Part shown: piece by piece, positions 45,837 through 56,576 of the stretch
How the letters are laid out: each line of letters opens with the position of its first letter
How positions within the stretch are numbered: the first letter of the stretch is position 1
Assembly: GCF_036373705.1 (NCBI RefSeq)
Contig: NC_089866.1
Span: 28,785,501-28,849,500 of the forward strand
Reading direction: 5' to 3'
From: Amia ocellicauda
Lineage: Eukaryota; Chordata; Actinopteri; Amiiformes; Amiidae
DNA length: 64,000 bases
Program-made: the position numbers and the translations under genes
Notes under the pieces: generated by a model
Told to the model about the DNA's origin: nothing
Database searches by the model: none
Seen by the model: the letters and a program-made list of their open reading frames with translations, nothing else

Positions 45837-47054
45837 CACTCACCTAAAGGATTATTAGGAACACCTGTTCAATTTCTCATTAATGCAATTATCTAACCAA
45901 CCAATCACATGGCAGTTGCTTCAGTGCATTTAGGGGTGTGGTCCTGGTCAGGACAATCTCCTGAACTCCAAACTGAATGTCTGAATGGGAAAGAAAGGTG
46001 ATTTAAGCAATTTTGAGCGTGGCATGGTTGTTGGTGCCAGACGGGCCGGTCTGAGTATTTCACAATCTGCTCAGTTACTGGGATTTTCACACACAACCAT
46101 TTCTAGGGTTTACAAAGAATGGTGTGAAAAGGGAAAAACATCCAGTATGCGGCAGTCCTGTGGGCGAAAATGCCTTGTTGATGCTAGAGGTCAGAGGAGA
46201 ATGGGCCGACTGATTCAAGCTGATAGAAGAGCAACTTTGACTGAAATAACCACTCGTTACAACCGAGGTATGCAGCAAAGCATTTGTGAAGCCACAACAC
46301 GTACAACCTTGAGGCGGATGGGCTACAACAGCAGAAGACCCCACCGGGTACCACTCATCTCCACTACAAATAGGAAAAAGAGGCTACAATTTGCACAAGC
46401 TCACCAAAATTGGACAGTTGAAGACTGGAAAAATGTTGCCTGGTCTGATGAGTCTCGATTTCTGTTGAGACATTCAGATGGTAGAGTCAGAATTTGGCAT
46501 AAACAGAATGAGAACATGGATCCATCATGCCTTGTTACCACTGTGCAGGCTGGTGGTGGTGGTGTAATGGTGTGGGGGATGTTTTCTTGGCACACTTTAG
46601 GCCCCTTAGTGCCAATTGGGCATCGTTTAAATGCCACGGCCTACCTGAGCATTGTTTCTGACCATGTCCATCCCTTTATGACCACCATGTACCCATCCTC
46701 TGATGGCTACTTCCAGCAGGATAATGCACCATGTCACAAAGGTCGAATCATTTCAAATTGGTTTCTTGAACATGACAATGAGTTCACTGTACTAAACTGG
46801 CCCCCACAGTCACCAGATCTCAACCCAATAGAGCATCTTTGGGATGTGGTGGAACGGGAGCTTCGTGCCCTGGATGTGCATTCCACAAATCTCCATCAAC
46901 TGCAAGATGCTATCCTATCAATATGGGCCAACATTTCTAAAGAATGCTTTCAGCACCTTGTTGAATCAATGCCACGTAGAATTAAGGCAGTTCTGAAGGC
47001 GAAAGGGGGTCAAACACAGTATTAGTATGGTGTTCCTAATAATCCTTTAGGTGA

Positions 47055-47057
<3 letters not shown>
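45837..47057 (+). mobile_element. Tc1/mariner DD36E element, copy 3 (intact)
   Basis: A 1,221-bp element with perfect 29-bp inverted termini and TA on both sides (45835-45836 and 47058-47059). It has inserted into, or is bordered by, a (TA)n run next to the previous element. A longer (TA)n tract follows at 47057-47094. Confidence 0.97.
45985..47025 (+). CDS. Tc1/mariner DD36E transposase, intact
   Basis: 346 uninterrupted codons from ATG at 45985 to TAG. The helix-turn-helix N-terminus (residues 1-50) is followed by a second DNA-binding part. The catalytic residues are D155, D246 and E283 in WSDESRF, QQDNAPCH and NPIEHLW. Compared with the copy at 34.1-35.1 kb it differs at about ten residues (for example H36 instead of R, R91 instead of C, D287 instead of N). 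Copy 1 shares more of this copy's residues, so this may be nearer the family consensus. The nuclear cut-and-paste role is as for the family. Confidence 0.97.
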   Translation: MGKKGDLSNFERGMVVGARRAGLSISQSAQLLGFSHTTISRVYKEWCEKGKTSSMRQSCGRKCLVDARGQRRMGRLIQADRRATLTEITTRYNRGMQQSICEATTRTTLRRMGYNSRRPHRVPLISTTNRKKRLQFAQAHQNWTVEDWKNVAWSDESRFLLRHSDGRVRIWHKQNENMDPSCLVTTVQAGGGGVMVWGMFSWHTLGPLVPIGHRLNATAYLSIVSDHVHPFMTTMYPSSDGYFQQDNAPCHKGRIISNWFLEHDNEFTVLNWPPQSPDLNPIEHLWDVVERELRALDVHSTNLHQLQDAILSIWANISKECFQHLVESMPRRIKAVLKAKGGQTQY

Positions 47058-47094
<37 letters not shown>

Positions 47095-47098
<4 letters not shown>

Positions 47099-47395
47099 AC
47101 ATATACTATGTTGCAGCTCTTTGAAATGCTAATAAAAGGTGTTATATAATCAGGGGCTTTTCTAGGCATAGGCAACCTGCAGGGGTGGGGTGATTGGGCA
47201 CTCCCCCGCTCCTACCCACCCTAAACAATATATACCTACCCCCATAAAAAAAATAAAAAAATAAAAAAAAATCTCTATATATTTTTAATTATTATAAAAA
47301 CAGTGTTTTCCTTAAAACAAAAATCACTGCGGTGGGGGGAGGGAGGCTGTTGACAAATTTCGACAGTGGAATTCATCATAAAAAGACTGGAGAGA
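47095..47395. other. Non-coding DNA with A- and G-rich runs
   Basis: 'aaaaaaataaaaaaataaaa' and 'ggtggggggaggg' runs; nothing else recognised. Confidence 0.45.
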
Positions 47396-47679
47396 CGGTG
47401 GTAAGGGAGCCGGTATGAGGCGCGGTTAGGGACATAATTCACCCAGTGGTACATACACTATACTGAAATGCATACACTACATACTGAGATGCATACACTA
47501 CATACTGAGATGCATACACTACATACTGAGATGCATACACTACATACTGAGATGCATACACTACATACTGAGAAGCGCATACACTACATACTGAGATGCA
47601 TCCAGTGAGATACTTCCGTATACATATCTGACAATACGTCCCACTAGAATTAGCTCTGTCTGAATAAACAGCTGTCTCC
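47396..47679. repeat. Inverted-repeat arm with ~21-bp tandem units
   Basis: 'gttagggacataattcaccc' to 'cagctgtctcc' is matched in inverted orientation by 54534-54925. The arm contains about six units of 'catacactacatactgagat' (47465-47590). Relative to the other arm it lacks about 250 bp near 47630. It lies directly against the left LTR of the endogenous retrovirus. Confidence 0.88.
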
Positions 47680-48072
47680 GGCCAGTCTGGTCAGGCAGGA
47701 AGCGGTGTCTCTCTCTCTGTCTCTCCTCTCCAGCTCTGTCTTGTGTTTCGTTGCAGGATGAAGAAGTTAAGAGAAGTCAAATTCTCTTTGTTTTCCCTTT
47801 TATAAGGTTTCCTTCCAACCAATAGCATTTTGCCACCACCATGACTTGGGTGCCTTATGCTAAAGTAATTTAGAAGTGGGGGTCATTTCAAATTTGGCTA
47901 GGAGCCAATCAGAGTACAGGTCCCTTTTGGTCTCTGGTCATAAAGATAGGGTTACCAGGGCTACCAGGGCTACCAGGGAACTTAGATAAAAGGGAGGAGG
48001 TCTGTTTCCTCTACCAAACCAGATGGTATAGAATTTCCCATAGAAAAATATATTCTAACAAATAATATCTTA
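47680..48072 (-). repeat. 3' LTR of endogenous retrovirus
   Basis: 393 bp, identical to the LTR at 53523-53915 except for two substitutions (cggtg/cgatg and ttcaaat/ttcgaat). A TATA-like box (cctttataa on the plus strand as 'ttttataagg') and a triple 'ggctacca' repeat are inside. A purine-rich stretch (GGTGGGGACTT, minus strand) precedes it. Confidence 0.93.
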
Positions 48073-48199
48073 AAGTCCCCACCTTGGGAGGGAAAAACAT
48101 TCAACAGATGTTTGACCTTTCAGTAAATAATAAAATAATATAAAAAGAATGCAGAAAAAAAAACAAAAAAAAAAAACAGGAATTACAAAATACAAATAA

Positions 48200-49396
48200 A
48201 CATTTAGTCAATGCACCTATTACATGTAGTTGTGAGGTAGATTAGATTTACCAAGCTTATTACATGAAACTAATGTCTCACGCCGAATGGTGATAACATC
48301 ACTATAATAAGTACATATTAGAGGACATAGGTAATAAAACATACACATAGTAACAATTAACACAGATAAGAAAGTAGCACCTATAAAAGCAAAATCCCAC
48401 CAAGAATGCTTGTAAGTGATCTCCATATTTCCAACAGAAATCAAATGTTGTACCCCCTGTTGAACTGTTTTTTGATTGTTTTTTTTTTTTTTAGTTTTTA
48501 GAAGAATTATATCAGAAAGTTCCTATAAATTAATAAGACCTTCGGCATCAACAGGTTTCAGGATCTCTGCAAACATAGCAACGTGGGTGCAAAAATTAAG
48601 TCTTGCGAAATATAAGGCAAGGTCAGATCACCAATCTTAATTGCACTTCTGGTTTGAACACAGAAAGTGGAGTTAGGTATTCGACATTCCAAATAATTGT
48701 ACAAATAATAACGGTTTGTTGTAATGCACCACGTGTGATTGCCTACTAGTCATGCTTGCAAATATCCTATTTTATCCACAGGTACAGCAGGTAAGGTTGA
48801 TAACTTGTTTATGTTATTAACCCTAAACTGTAATGAGTCACCAGTAACATTACATGTACACAACATTGTAGAGCGATAGGTAATACAACATTCAGTAACA
48901 TCCATAACACGCCATGAGGTTCTCATTTGACCTACAAATGGAGGTAATTGTCGTAGTTATACTTTTTCATGTGCTATAATACCTAAATCATACACATTAT
49001 GCAGGAACTTCATCACATTTTCAGCTGTATACAAAATAAAAACAAAACCTATAGTCTTATTGTCTACATGTGGTTTCAATTGGTAACACTAACAGTTTTC
49101 AACAGTTATAGAAATTCAAGTGGTAGGGATTGACAAGTTTGTACATCATATACATCACAAACCAAGTATCTACTAACTACAGATTCAGTAACACATATTA
49201 TAGTTTAAATGATAATAACACACATGGATACTATTACAGCAGTTTCTACATCTAAGTCAGATTATCAATATTCAGAACAAATTTTAGGCTTGCAATTCCC
49301 ATAATGGTTATGGAGTCTCATGGTTGTTTGTAAACTATTGCAGCATCAATGACAACCCCCAGGAAACCAACGAGGAATAGCATCATGGTCTCCATT
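48200..49396 (-). pseudogene. env-like remnant of the endogenous retrovirus
   Basis: Just after the pol end, a minus-strand ATG at about 49393 begins a hydrophobic, signal-peptide-like stretch that soon stops. At 48444-48220 a frame contains a long hydrophobic segment (about 25 residues) followed by a short polar tail, as expected for the membrane anchor of a retroviral envelope protein. Between them the sequence is full of stops. The assignment rests on position and hydrophobicity, not on a recognised envelope motif. Confidence 0.5.
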
Positions 49397-49435
49397 TTCT
49401 CTCAGGAACACCTGAAAGATCAAGGGTAGCAGTGA

Positions 49436-51142
49436 TCACTTAACAGTTTTTATCTGATTGATGTGAAACCATTTAAGAGTATCTTTGCCTTTTTCCTGAA
49501 TTTTGGCTTTGTACACTGCTGGACTTAATTTGTCCACAATGAGGAATGGTCCATACCAATCGGCTTCTAAGGTATGGCATTTGTGTTTGTAATTTCGAAC
49601 CATACATCTGTCACCAATCTGCAGTTCTTCTTCATGAACTTTGGTGTCAAAATATTTCTTAATTTGTCTCTGTTTGTGGCCTAATTTTTTAGCTACAAAG
49701 CGTTGCATTTGATCTACAGACGCTAGGCAATTTCGTAACCAAGTCACATTAACAGCTTGCAAAAAAACAAGTTGTTCTTCCAAAGGAAGCAAACAATGTC
49801 CTGGGACATGCATAAGATGTCCAGTCATCGCTTGATGTGGTGTAATTCTGGTAGTGGAGTGTGGTGTTGACCGCATTGCCATTAGGCACAGAGGTAATTC
49901 CTCAGCCCACCTTTTTGGATTGTCTTGACACATTTTTTTCAAAAGTGTTTTTAGAGTGCGGTTTCCACGCTCGACTACTCCTGACGATTGAGGGTGGAAT
50001 TGAATATGTAATTTCTGGGTAATGCCTAATGCTTGACACATAACTTTCACTACACTGCTTGTGAAATGTGTTCCTCGATCACTATCAATCACCTTCGGTA
50101 GTCCCCACCTAGTGAACACATTTTCTATGAGAGTTTTCGCTACAGTGGCAGCAGTGACATGCCTGCAAGGAAAAGCCTCAATCCACTTTGTGAATTTGTC
50201 AAAGATAACCAAAATATACTGGTAACCCTGTGATGTTTTGGCTAAAGGAACAATTAAATCAATTTGAATATGAGTCCAGGGACCTTCCGGCAGAGTTGAT
50301 AGTCTGAGTTTGGATTTGTGTGTGAAAGGTGCAGGATTCACCTGTAAGCAGACAAGACATTGGTTACATGCAGTGGTCATGTCAGCTTTCATAGTCAGTC
50401 ACCAGTAGTACTGTGTAATTTTCTCTAGTGTCTTTTCTACAGAAAAATGACCTCCTACTGGTGAGTTGTGAAATAGGTCAAAAATATCTGGAGCCAATTG
50501 TGAGGGAACACAGACTACAGGGTATTCAGATTGTGGAATGTTTACCATGAGGACCTTGTCAGAATCACCCGCACCCACTAGAGTAGTGTTGTGAGACCAA
50601 AACGTAGGTTGTGGAAGCGGTTTCTCCTGCAAATGCCAGTGAATATTAGTCTGGATGTCTGAATCTAATTTTTGAATCTTAAAAAGAGACTGCAAGTTAG
50701 CCAAGACAGAGACATTTTCATTGGTAGACAATGGATCTGGCAAATGCCACGGACCACAGTGTCTAGCAGCAAATTTAGCACACCGATCAGCTTCATCATT
50801 TCTGATATGATGTTCACCTCTAAGATCATTTCTCACATGGACCTTAACTTTCAAAACAGCAATTTCGCCTGGTCTCATCTGAATAGAAGACCAAATATGC
50901 TGTAGTAAGGTAGCATGTTTCAAGGGACTATCATCTGATGATCGGAAATAGTTTTTGGCATAGAGAGGTAGCAAGGTACATGCAGTAACGACATAAGCAC
51001 TATCTGTATAAATATCTGCAGAATCATCAGTTATCCTAAGGGCTTCTAGCAAAGCTGCCAATTCAGAATATTGTGACAATTGTCCTGGACAAGAAAATTT
51101 AACAGTGTACTCAGGAAACAATACTGCAAAACCTGCTAGCAA
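49436..51142 (-). pseudogene. Retroviral RNase H and integrase (pol 3' part)
   Basis: One minus-strand frame interrupted by a single in-frame TGA (50399-50401). The first part has the RNase H block with YTDSAYV and a conserved DxxA motif (NDEADRCAKFA), then the integrase zinc region (HNSPVGGHFSVEKT). After the stop come the cysteine pair (CNQCLVC) and the core domain with D (IQIDL), D (VIDSDRGTHF) and E (SGVVERGNRTLK) in the usual DD35E-type arrangement. The C-terminal DNA-binding part ends near LKWFHINQIKTVK. The integrase inserts viral DNA into chromosomes. Confidence 0.92.
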
Positions 51143-52610
51143 TCTACCAGAATTCTTACAAATGTATGCTGATCCATCAAATACACATTCGGAACCTGTG
51201 AATGTGGCTCAAAAACAAAAGGATTAGGCAAAATATCAGTGTCAGGCAATGGACACTCATGTGGTTTACCCTGCATAAGCAACATTTGAGGAATCAATGT
51301 GGTTCGTTTACAATCAAGATCTAAGTCACGTTGCAACATTAACAAAGTCCAATGCAAAGTCTCTGTGATGAAACTAAAGTATCTATGGGCTTCAATAACA
51401 AGTTCAGTGGAGTATGTGGTGTGTGTAGCACCACTTTGTTCAGTCCTGTAATGTAAGTGAAATGTTTCACTGCCCAAAAAGTCACTAACAAGTGTCTAGT
51501 GCACGTATCATACTGTCTCTCAACACCATGAAGACACAGTGAAGCGAAGGCTACTGGTTTCAGCACACCGTGGCGTTCTTGACAAAGCACGGCAGTCAGT
51601 GCTTCTTTGGAGGAGCCCACCTCTAGGTGAAAAGGTAGTGTAGGGTTTGGAGTTAGCAGCATAGTAGCTTGCACCAATGCTTGTTTTAACTGTTCAACGG
51701 CTTTAGTGTGGTTCTCTGTCCAAGTTTCAGTACTGTAGAAATCTTCAGGCACCTCTTTTCTCAAAATTTCATATAGTGGCTTTGCAAAAGTAGCAAACTC
51801 TGGAATAAAGTCTCTTTGGTATCCCATCAAACCTAGGAAAGAACGCAATGCAGCTTTAGTGACATGCATAGGCAACTTTGTGATTAACTGAACCTTGGCA
51901 TTGTCAGGTGATTTCCCCTCTGGAGTGAGAGTAACTCCTAGATATGAAACAGAGTCTCGAAACAATTGCACTTTCTTTGGGTTGATTTTCAAACCTGCTT
52001 GTGAAAGGAGACTTAAGAGTTCATCAAAGAGCTGAAGATGTTCTTCTTCTGTAGTTGTAGCGAGCAGTAGATCATCGATGTATTGGACAAGGCACTCAGG
52101 TCTGGAAAAACCTTTTATAGCCTCAGCCATCTGCTTGTGAAAAATGGTTGGAGAATTATGCAAACCTTGCGGTAAGCAAGTCCATGTGTATTCCTGATTG
52201 TCAAAAGTGAAAGCAAATTTTTATTGGCAATTTTGAGCAAGTGGAACGCTCCAGAAACCAATGGAAATGTCCAGCACTGTGAAGACCTTACTGTCAGTTG
52301 GGACACGGGACAGTAGAGTGGCAGTGTCTCTTCCAATCGGTGCACAGGTAGGTGTCACAGCGTTGAGTCACCTGTAGTCCACAGTCAGTCTCCAGGATCC
52401 GTCTGGCTTCCGCACAGGCCAAATAGGAGAGTTCATTGTAGAAGTACAATGTCGTATGACTCCTTGCTGTAACAGAGAACTAATAACAGTTGCAACAGAT
52501 TCGTGACTTTCAGTGGGGATCCCATATTGTTTTTGAAATTTATGAGGAGGACCATTGATGTCTTCCTCCTGACCCACATTACCACAATCATGCTTATGCC
52601 TGGCAAACAC
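51136..52610 (-). pseudogene. Retroviral reverse transcriptase (pol 5' part)
   Basis: The fingers region is at 52610-52368 (STMNSPIWPVRKPDGSWRLT and VDYR). It breaks around 52345-52163 with frameshifts. From 52163 a 274-codon frame carries the active-site box YIDDLLLA, the thumb (KAALRSFLGLMGYQRDFIPE) and connection, and shifts again at about 51400. The enzyme copies viral RNA to DNA. Several frameshifts make it inactive. Confidence 0.92.
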
Positions 52611-52766
52611 ATCAGAGTATTTTGCTATTATTTGCCTCGCTGCAAATTTTCATTGAATGGAAGCGGTAATTCACCTGGTGACTTAATAGTACATACTGCA
52701 TGTGAATCCCTAACAGTGTAGACAACATTTCTGTCTCTGTTAAACCAAATCTGATTATTAGCGTAA

Positions 52767-53103
52767 TCAAGTATTACACCGAACATCCGAACCAATAATT
52801 GACTGACCCTCAGGTAAAGGCATTAATATAGGAGACCAAGTTGTTTGATAATCACCTATTTTCAAATTACATTTTATACCATTCATAGCAGTAGTCATGT
52901 CTCCCTTAAACCCAGATACATTAGCTGTAATACCTGTAGATAATGTGCGTGTGTGTGTGTGGAGATTGAGCATGTAGGACAGATACAGAAGCACCAGTGT
53001 CTAAGAGCATGCATTGCTGTGGGCCTCCATCAACAGCTGCTCTTAAGATCGGCCTATTCCATTTGTCCTGGTAGAGCTCAGTTTCTACCTTCAGGGAGGC
53101 CAT
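52767..53103 (-). pseudogene. Retroviral protease, interrupted by a GT run
   Basis: Minus-strand frame 53103-52921 carries the catalytic LLDTGASVSVL motif. It then runs into a CA/GT microsatellite (about 52946-52962) that disrupts the frame. The downstream part (ITANVSGFKGD, ending IIGSDV, which resembles the 'GxD' block) is in another frame. The protease would cleave the polyprotein. Only part of the preceding region remains, and gag is absent. Confidence 0.85.
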
Positions 53104-53522
53104 GCACCCCTATGCGTGCTGTGCATGGGCTGCTTTCCGGCAAGAGTCGGATATACAGCGCTATTCTGTCAATGCATGCACATTAATACTCTCAGAGCAA
53201 TCTGTGACTTGTAGCAAATATCCGTCATCCCCCCGTACTGGCCACCACTATGTAAGAGGATCTGGAATGCTTGGTTTTTCAGTCAATCTAAATAAATAGT
53301 TGAACTGAAAACTCATAGGTCAATTGGTTTCTAAAAAGATTATTTTTAGAGGGAAGATGCGGTCAAGACACAGATGTGCAATAATCATTTATTTTGACAA
53401 AAATAGGAAACTAATATCATTCAATTATATTACTGAAAATAAGTAATATTAAGCTTCTGCTGGATTACAGTAAGAAACAGATCATACCCATTTTCTTCTT
53501 TCTCCTCACAGTACAGCTTATA

Positions 53523-53915
53523 GGCCAGTCTGGTCAGGCAGGAAGCGATGTCTCTCTCTCTGTCTCTCCTCTCCAGCTCTGTCTTGTGTTTCGTTGCAGG
53601 ATGAAGAAGTTAAGAGAAGTCAAATTCTCTTTGTTTTCCCTTTTATAAGGTTTCCTTCCAACCAATAGCATTTTGCCACCACCATGACTTGGGTGCCTTA
53701 TGCTAAAGTAATTTAGAAGTGGGGGTCATTTCGAATTTGGCTAGGAGCCAATCAGAGTACAGGTCCCTTTTGGTCTCTGGTCATAAAGATAGGGTTACCA
53801 GGGCTACCAGGGCTACCAGGGAACTTAGATAAAAGGGAGGAGGTCTGTTTCCTCTACCAAACCAGATGGTATAGAATTTCCCATAGAAAAATATATTCTA
53901 ACAAATAATATCTTA
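53523..53915 (-). repeat. 5' LTR of endogenous retrovirus
   Basis: 393-bp partner of 47680-48072 with two substitutions. In element orientation it begins near TGTAAGATATTATTTG and ends near CAGACTGGCC. Confidence 0.93.
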
Positions 53916-54194
53916 CAGTAGCATTAGAAAATGTCATCTGAAAAAGTACAGATTGGTTATGTTTATACATATTATGCAGTATTAAATGGTTATATGAGGC
54001 GTTGCGGTCACTGCAATACGGCGCAGGGAGTCCGGGTTCGTGTCCCTGCACTGCCAGAGACTTTAGAAGTGAGATAATATAGCTTTTAATTTTCGTTTCA
54101 AAGGTGTTTAATGAAGGATCTAGCCGCATATGTTGCGGGTGTGACAGCTGTATTTATCCAGAAATCCCGGGGTTCTAGTGGAACATGATTACAT

Positions 54195-54300
54195 TTCATT
54201 ATTATTTATTTATTTATTAGCAGACGCCCTTATCCAGGGCAACTTACAAAACATAAGAGCATTATACAAGTGCAATACAGTATACAATTACAGATCAAAA
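54195..54300. repeat. Dispersed repeat with 'agcagacgcccttatccagg' core
   Basis: 'ttatttattagcagacgccc' followed by 'ttatccagggcaacttacaa' is a word shared by many interspersed repeats in fish genomes, often at their 3' end. The class was not resolved. Confidence 0.5.
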
Positions 54301-54533
54301 CATAGTACAAATTACAAGTTCAAAATTACATAAGTACATAAGAAAAAATACAGTAAATCCAGGTCCTACATCCTTGTGAGCTAATCATAGCAGACAAGAT
54401 GTGAAGTCACAGTTAGAGCTCAGGAGAGGGACATAGGGGCGATCAATATAAACAACACGATATTGTACTGGACTACACCAATACACTTATATAGCCGGGC
54501 AACATTATCGTAATTATGCATACACTCGTTGCT

Positions 54534-54925
54534 GGAGACAGCTGGTTATTCAGACAGAGCTAATTCTAGTGGGACGTATTGTCAGATAAGACTGGATTTT
54601 TAAAGAAATAACCCCCTGCCCTGGCTAATACACCTCCCACTAGATCTTAAAAGTGGCTCTTGTGTGGCTAATGGGTGTAGCTGAGCGGACTTGTGACTGA
54701 TGACCGATCTCACTGTATGCAGAAGTCATATCTCAGTGTAAAAGGAAGTCAAATCTCAGTGTAAAAGGATGTGAAATCTCACTGTATGCGGAAGTTTCTC
54801 ACTGGATGCATCTCAGTAAGTAGTATATGAATTTCAGTATATAGTGTATGCGTCTCAGTATGTAGTGTATGCATTTCAGTATAGTGTATGTACCACGGGG
54901 TGAATTATGTCCCTAACGGCGTCTC
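54534..54925. repeat. Inverted-repeat arm, partner of 47396-47679
   Basis: The reverse complement of this stretch matches the other arm at both ends. It keeps a middle portion (about 54590-54790) that the left arm lacks. It contains degenerate 'gtatgtagtgtatgcatttcag' units. It lies 620 bp outside the retroviral 5' LTR. Confidence 0.88.
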
Positions 54926-55143
54926 ATAAGGCGGGGCAGGTGTGGACTGGGGTTAGTCGAGTGCGTGCAGTTTCTGACTGCTGCTCTCATGAAAAGGCCC
55001 GAAGTCATCAAGGGGCACAATATAGAAAGAAGAGGAAAGAGGAGGAAGAAAAAAGACACAAGTATAGTTGTATGTTTTTATGGACATTTTTAAAAGCATC
55101 TGTCTGTCTCTGGTTTTAACTATTTGAAATGTAGCGCGCTAAA

Positions 55144-56088
55144 GTCACACTACACAATTTGTAGAAACCCGACACAATTTTGCAAACAGTGGGCATCTCA
55201 CACTTAACCACTATTTTCCACCGAATTTATGTATTTTGCGTCGTGAAGGAGTGCACACACCCAACTGCTTAAATACAGGGGCACACAATTCACAACTGAT
55301 CTGAAATCCTTGTCGTTCCGATCTGTGTGACAGCCTCCAAACTCCCCACATCTCGCAGAAACACGCGTTATCCACACAGAGAAAAGGTCAACAAACACGG
55401 AGGTGGACATTTACATGTCATGTTCGTAAAGTGCAGATGTCCACAGTTATGCGCAACAAGAACACGACCACAAACTGCTGTTGCTGTTCGTGTTCATGTG
55501 TATGACAAACACACATAGCGGAGAGATAAGTGGGTGTGTGTGAAGACATGGCCGTGAGAGCTGCACTGTGCGAGCTGCAGCTGAGCAACAGTCACAGGCT
55601 CTATCCATTCCACAGTGTGAGCATCGCAGTGTAGGGTCGATATTTAGCGCAGACCTGGGTCAATTACAGATACGAAATGGTATTTGAAAATTTTATTTTC
55701 CCTGTATTAGAGTATTTTTAAATCACCTGCACCGAAACAACCATTGATATTTGAAGTATTTTAATAAATACGTATAAAAATGTTATTCTCCTGTCATGTT
55801 TATTCTTCCTGTTTCTTTTCTCTTCTTCAGTCAGCTCAGCTCTCATTGGCTGCTGATCACGTCACTCTCCACAATCCACTCCGATCCAGTCATAAATAGT
55901 AAACATGTTTAATAAAATCGTAGCGACTACAACAAGCTTACGATCGGATCGGAAGGCCAGCGATTGCATCGCAGCCAGTCTCTCACTACACGACCATCGG
56001 CAGCGGGACGCGCCCCGACCAGGCTGCCTGTCGTAAGGACCAAATCGGGCTCAAATCGGGTTTAAAATCGTGTAGTGTGACCCCAGCA
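55144..56088. mobile_element. Non-autonomous element with 'gtcacactacac' termini
   Basis: 'gtcacactacacaatttgta' at the left and 'ttaaaatcgtgtagtgtgac' at the right are inverted termini around ~945 bp. There is no long coding frame. 56229-56275 starts with the same terminus (ggggtcacactacacgattt) in the left-end orientation, so a second related copy follows. Confidence 0.7.
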
Positions 56089-56163
56089 TAAGTTAGCTAA
56101 CTAGCTAAACCTGAACTAGAGTAGCAGTAAATGCATAGCATGTGCCAGGCAGTGGGCAAAGGG

Positions 56164-56233
56164 TGGAAGTGGCACCTTAAAACACCTCCTGTTATGGTAG
56201 CTTCTGCAGAGAGGAGCTTCTCAAGATTATGCT
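56164..56233 (+). pseudogene. hAT transposase relic (dimerisation motif)
   Basis: A plus-strand reading WKWHLKTPPVMVASAERSFS followed by RL is the conserved 'P...ASAERSFS.L' core of hAT C-terminal domains. It is cut by the next element at about 56233. The hAT-like end at 56532-56560 may belong to it. Confidence 0.8.
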
Positions 56234-56375
56234 GGGGTCACACTACACGATTTTGAGCCCGATTTGGCCCTCACGACAGATCGGCACTGATCGTCACGAC
56301 GTGCTGCCTGGTGGGGCGCATCCCTCCACTGATGATCGTGTAGTGAGAGAGGGGCTGCGATGCCATGAGGTGCAT
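56229..56375. mobile_element. Short element with 'ggggtcacactacacg' terminus
   Basis: Begins ggggtcacactacacgattt, mirrored by the end of the 55144-56088 element. 'gatcgtgtagtgagagag' at about 56332-56350 is a likely right end. It interrupts the hAT relic. Confidence 0.5.
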
Positions 56376-56531
56376 TAGTAAATATTGTGTTTTTAGGTTG
56401 TTTTTATTGTATAGCTGTGCACGATATTTTGAATCTCCTTTTTTAAAAATGTTGCACTTGTATTTCTTATGTGTTTATATTAATAAAATTAAAAAGTGTT
56501 ATTTCCCCTTAAGCTTGGGGGGGGGGGTTAG

Positions 56532-56562
56532 AGATCTTGCCTAGGGTGCCAGATTGTTCAGA
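56532..56562 (-). mobile_element. hAT-like end
   Basis: 'atcttgcctagggtgccaga' mirrors the hAT terminus at 31143-31180. The preceding ccccttaagcttggggg stretch matches 38740-38825 in reverse. Confidence 0.5.
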
Positions 56563-56576
56563 TTTTCTCAAGGATT

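Larger units (their letters stand above)
47680..53915 (-). mobile_element. Endogenous retrovirus, class I-like, gag-less and broken
   Basis: Minus-strand order: 5' LTR, protease, reverse transcriptase, RNase H, integrase, env-like remnant, 3' LTR. Only about 420 bp lie between the protease and the 5' LTR, so gag is missing, and I see no primer-binding site. Protein features (YIDD polymerase box, RNase H, integrase with GPW..IQIDL) fit the gamma/epsilon-related group. No target duplication is seen (left flank ctcc, right flank cagta). It is an old insertion in a genome with coding breaks throughout. Confidence 0.9.

Noticed and set aside
54000-54060. tRNA-like stretch with 'gtccgggttcgtgtccctgc'
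   Set aside because: It has a B-box-like word but no cloverleaf could be drawn and no A box; left uncalled.
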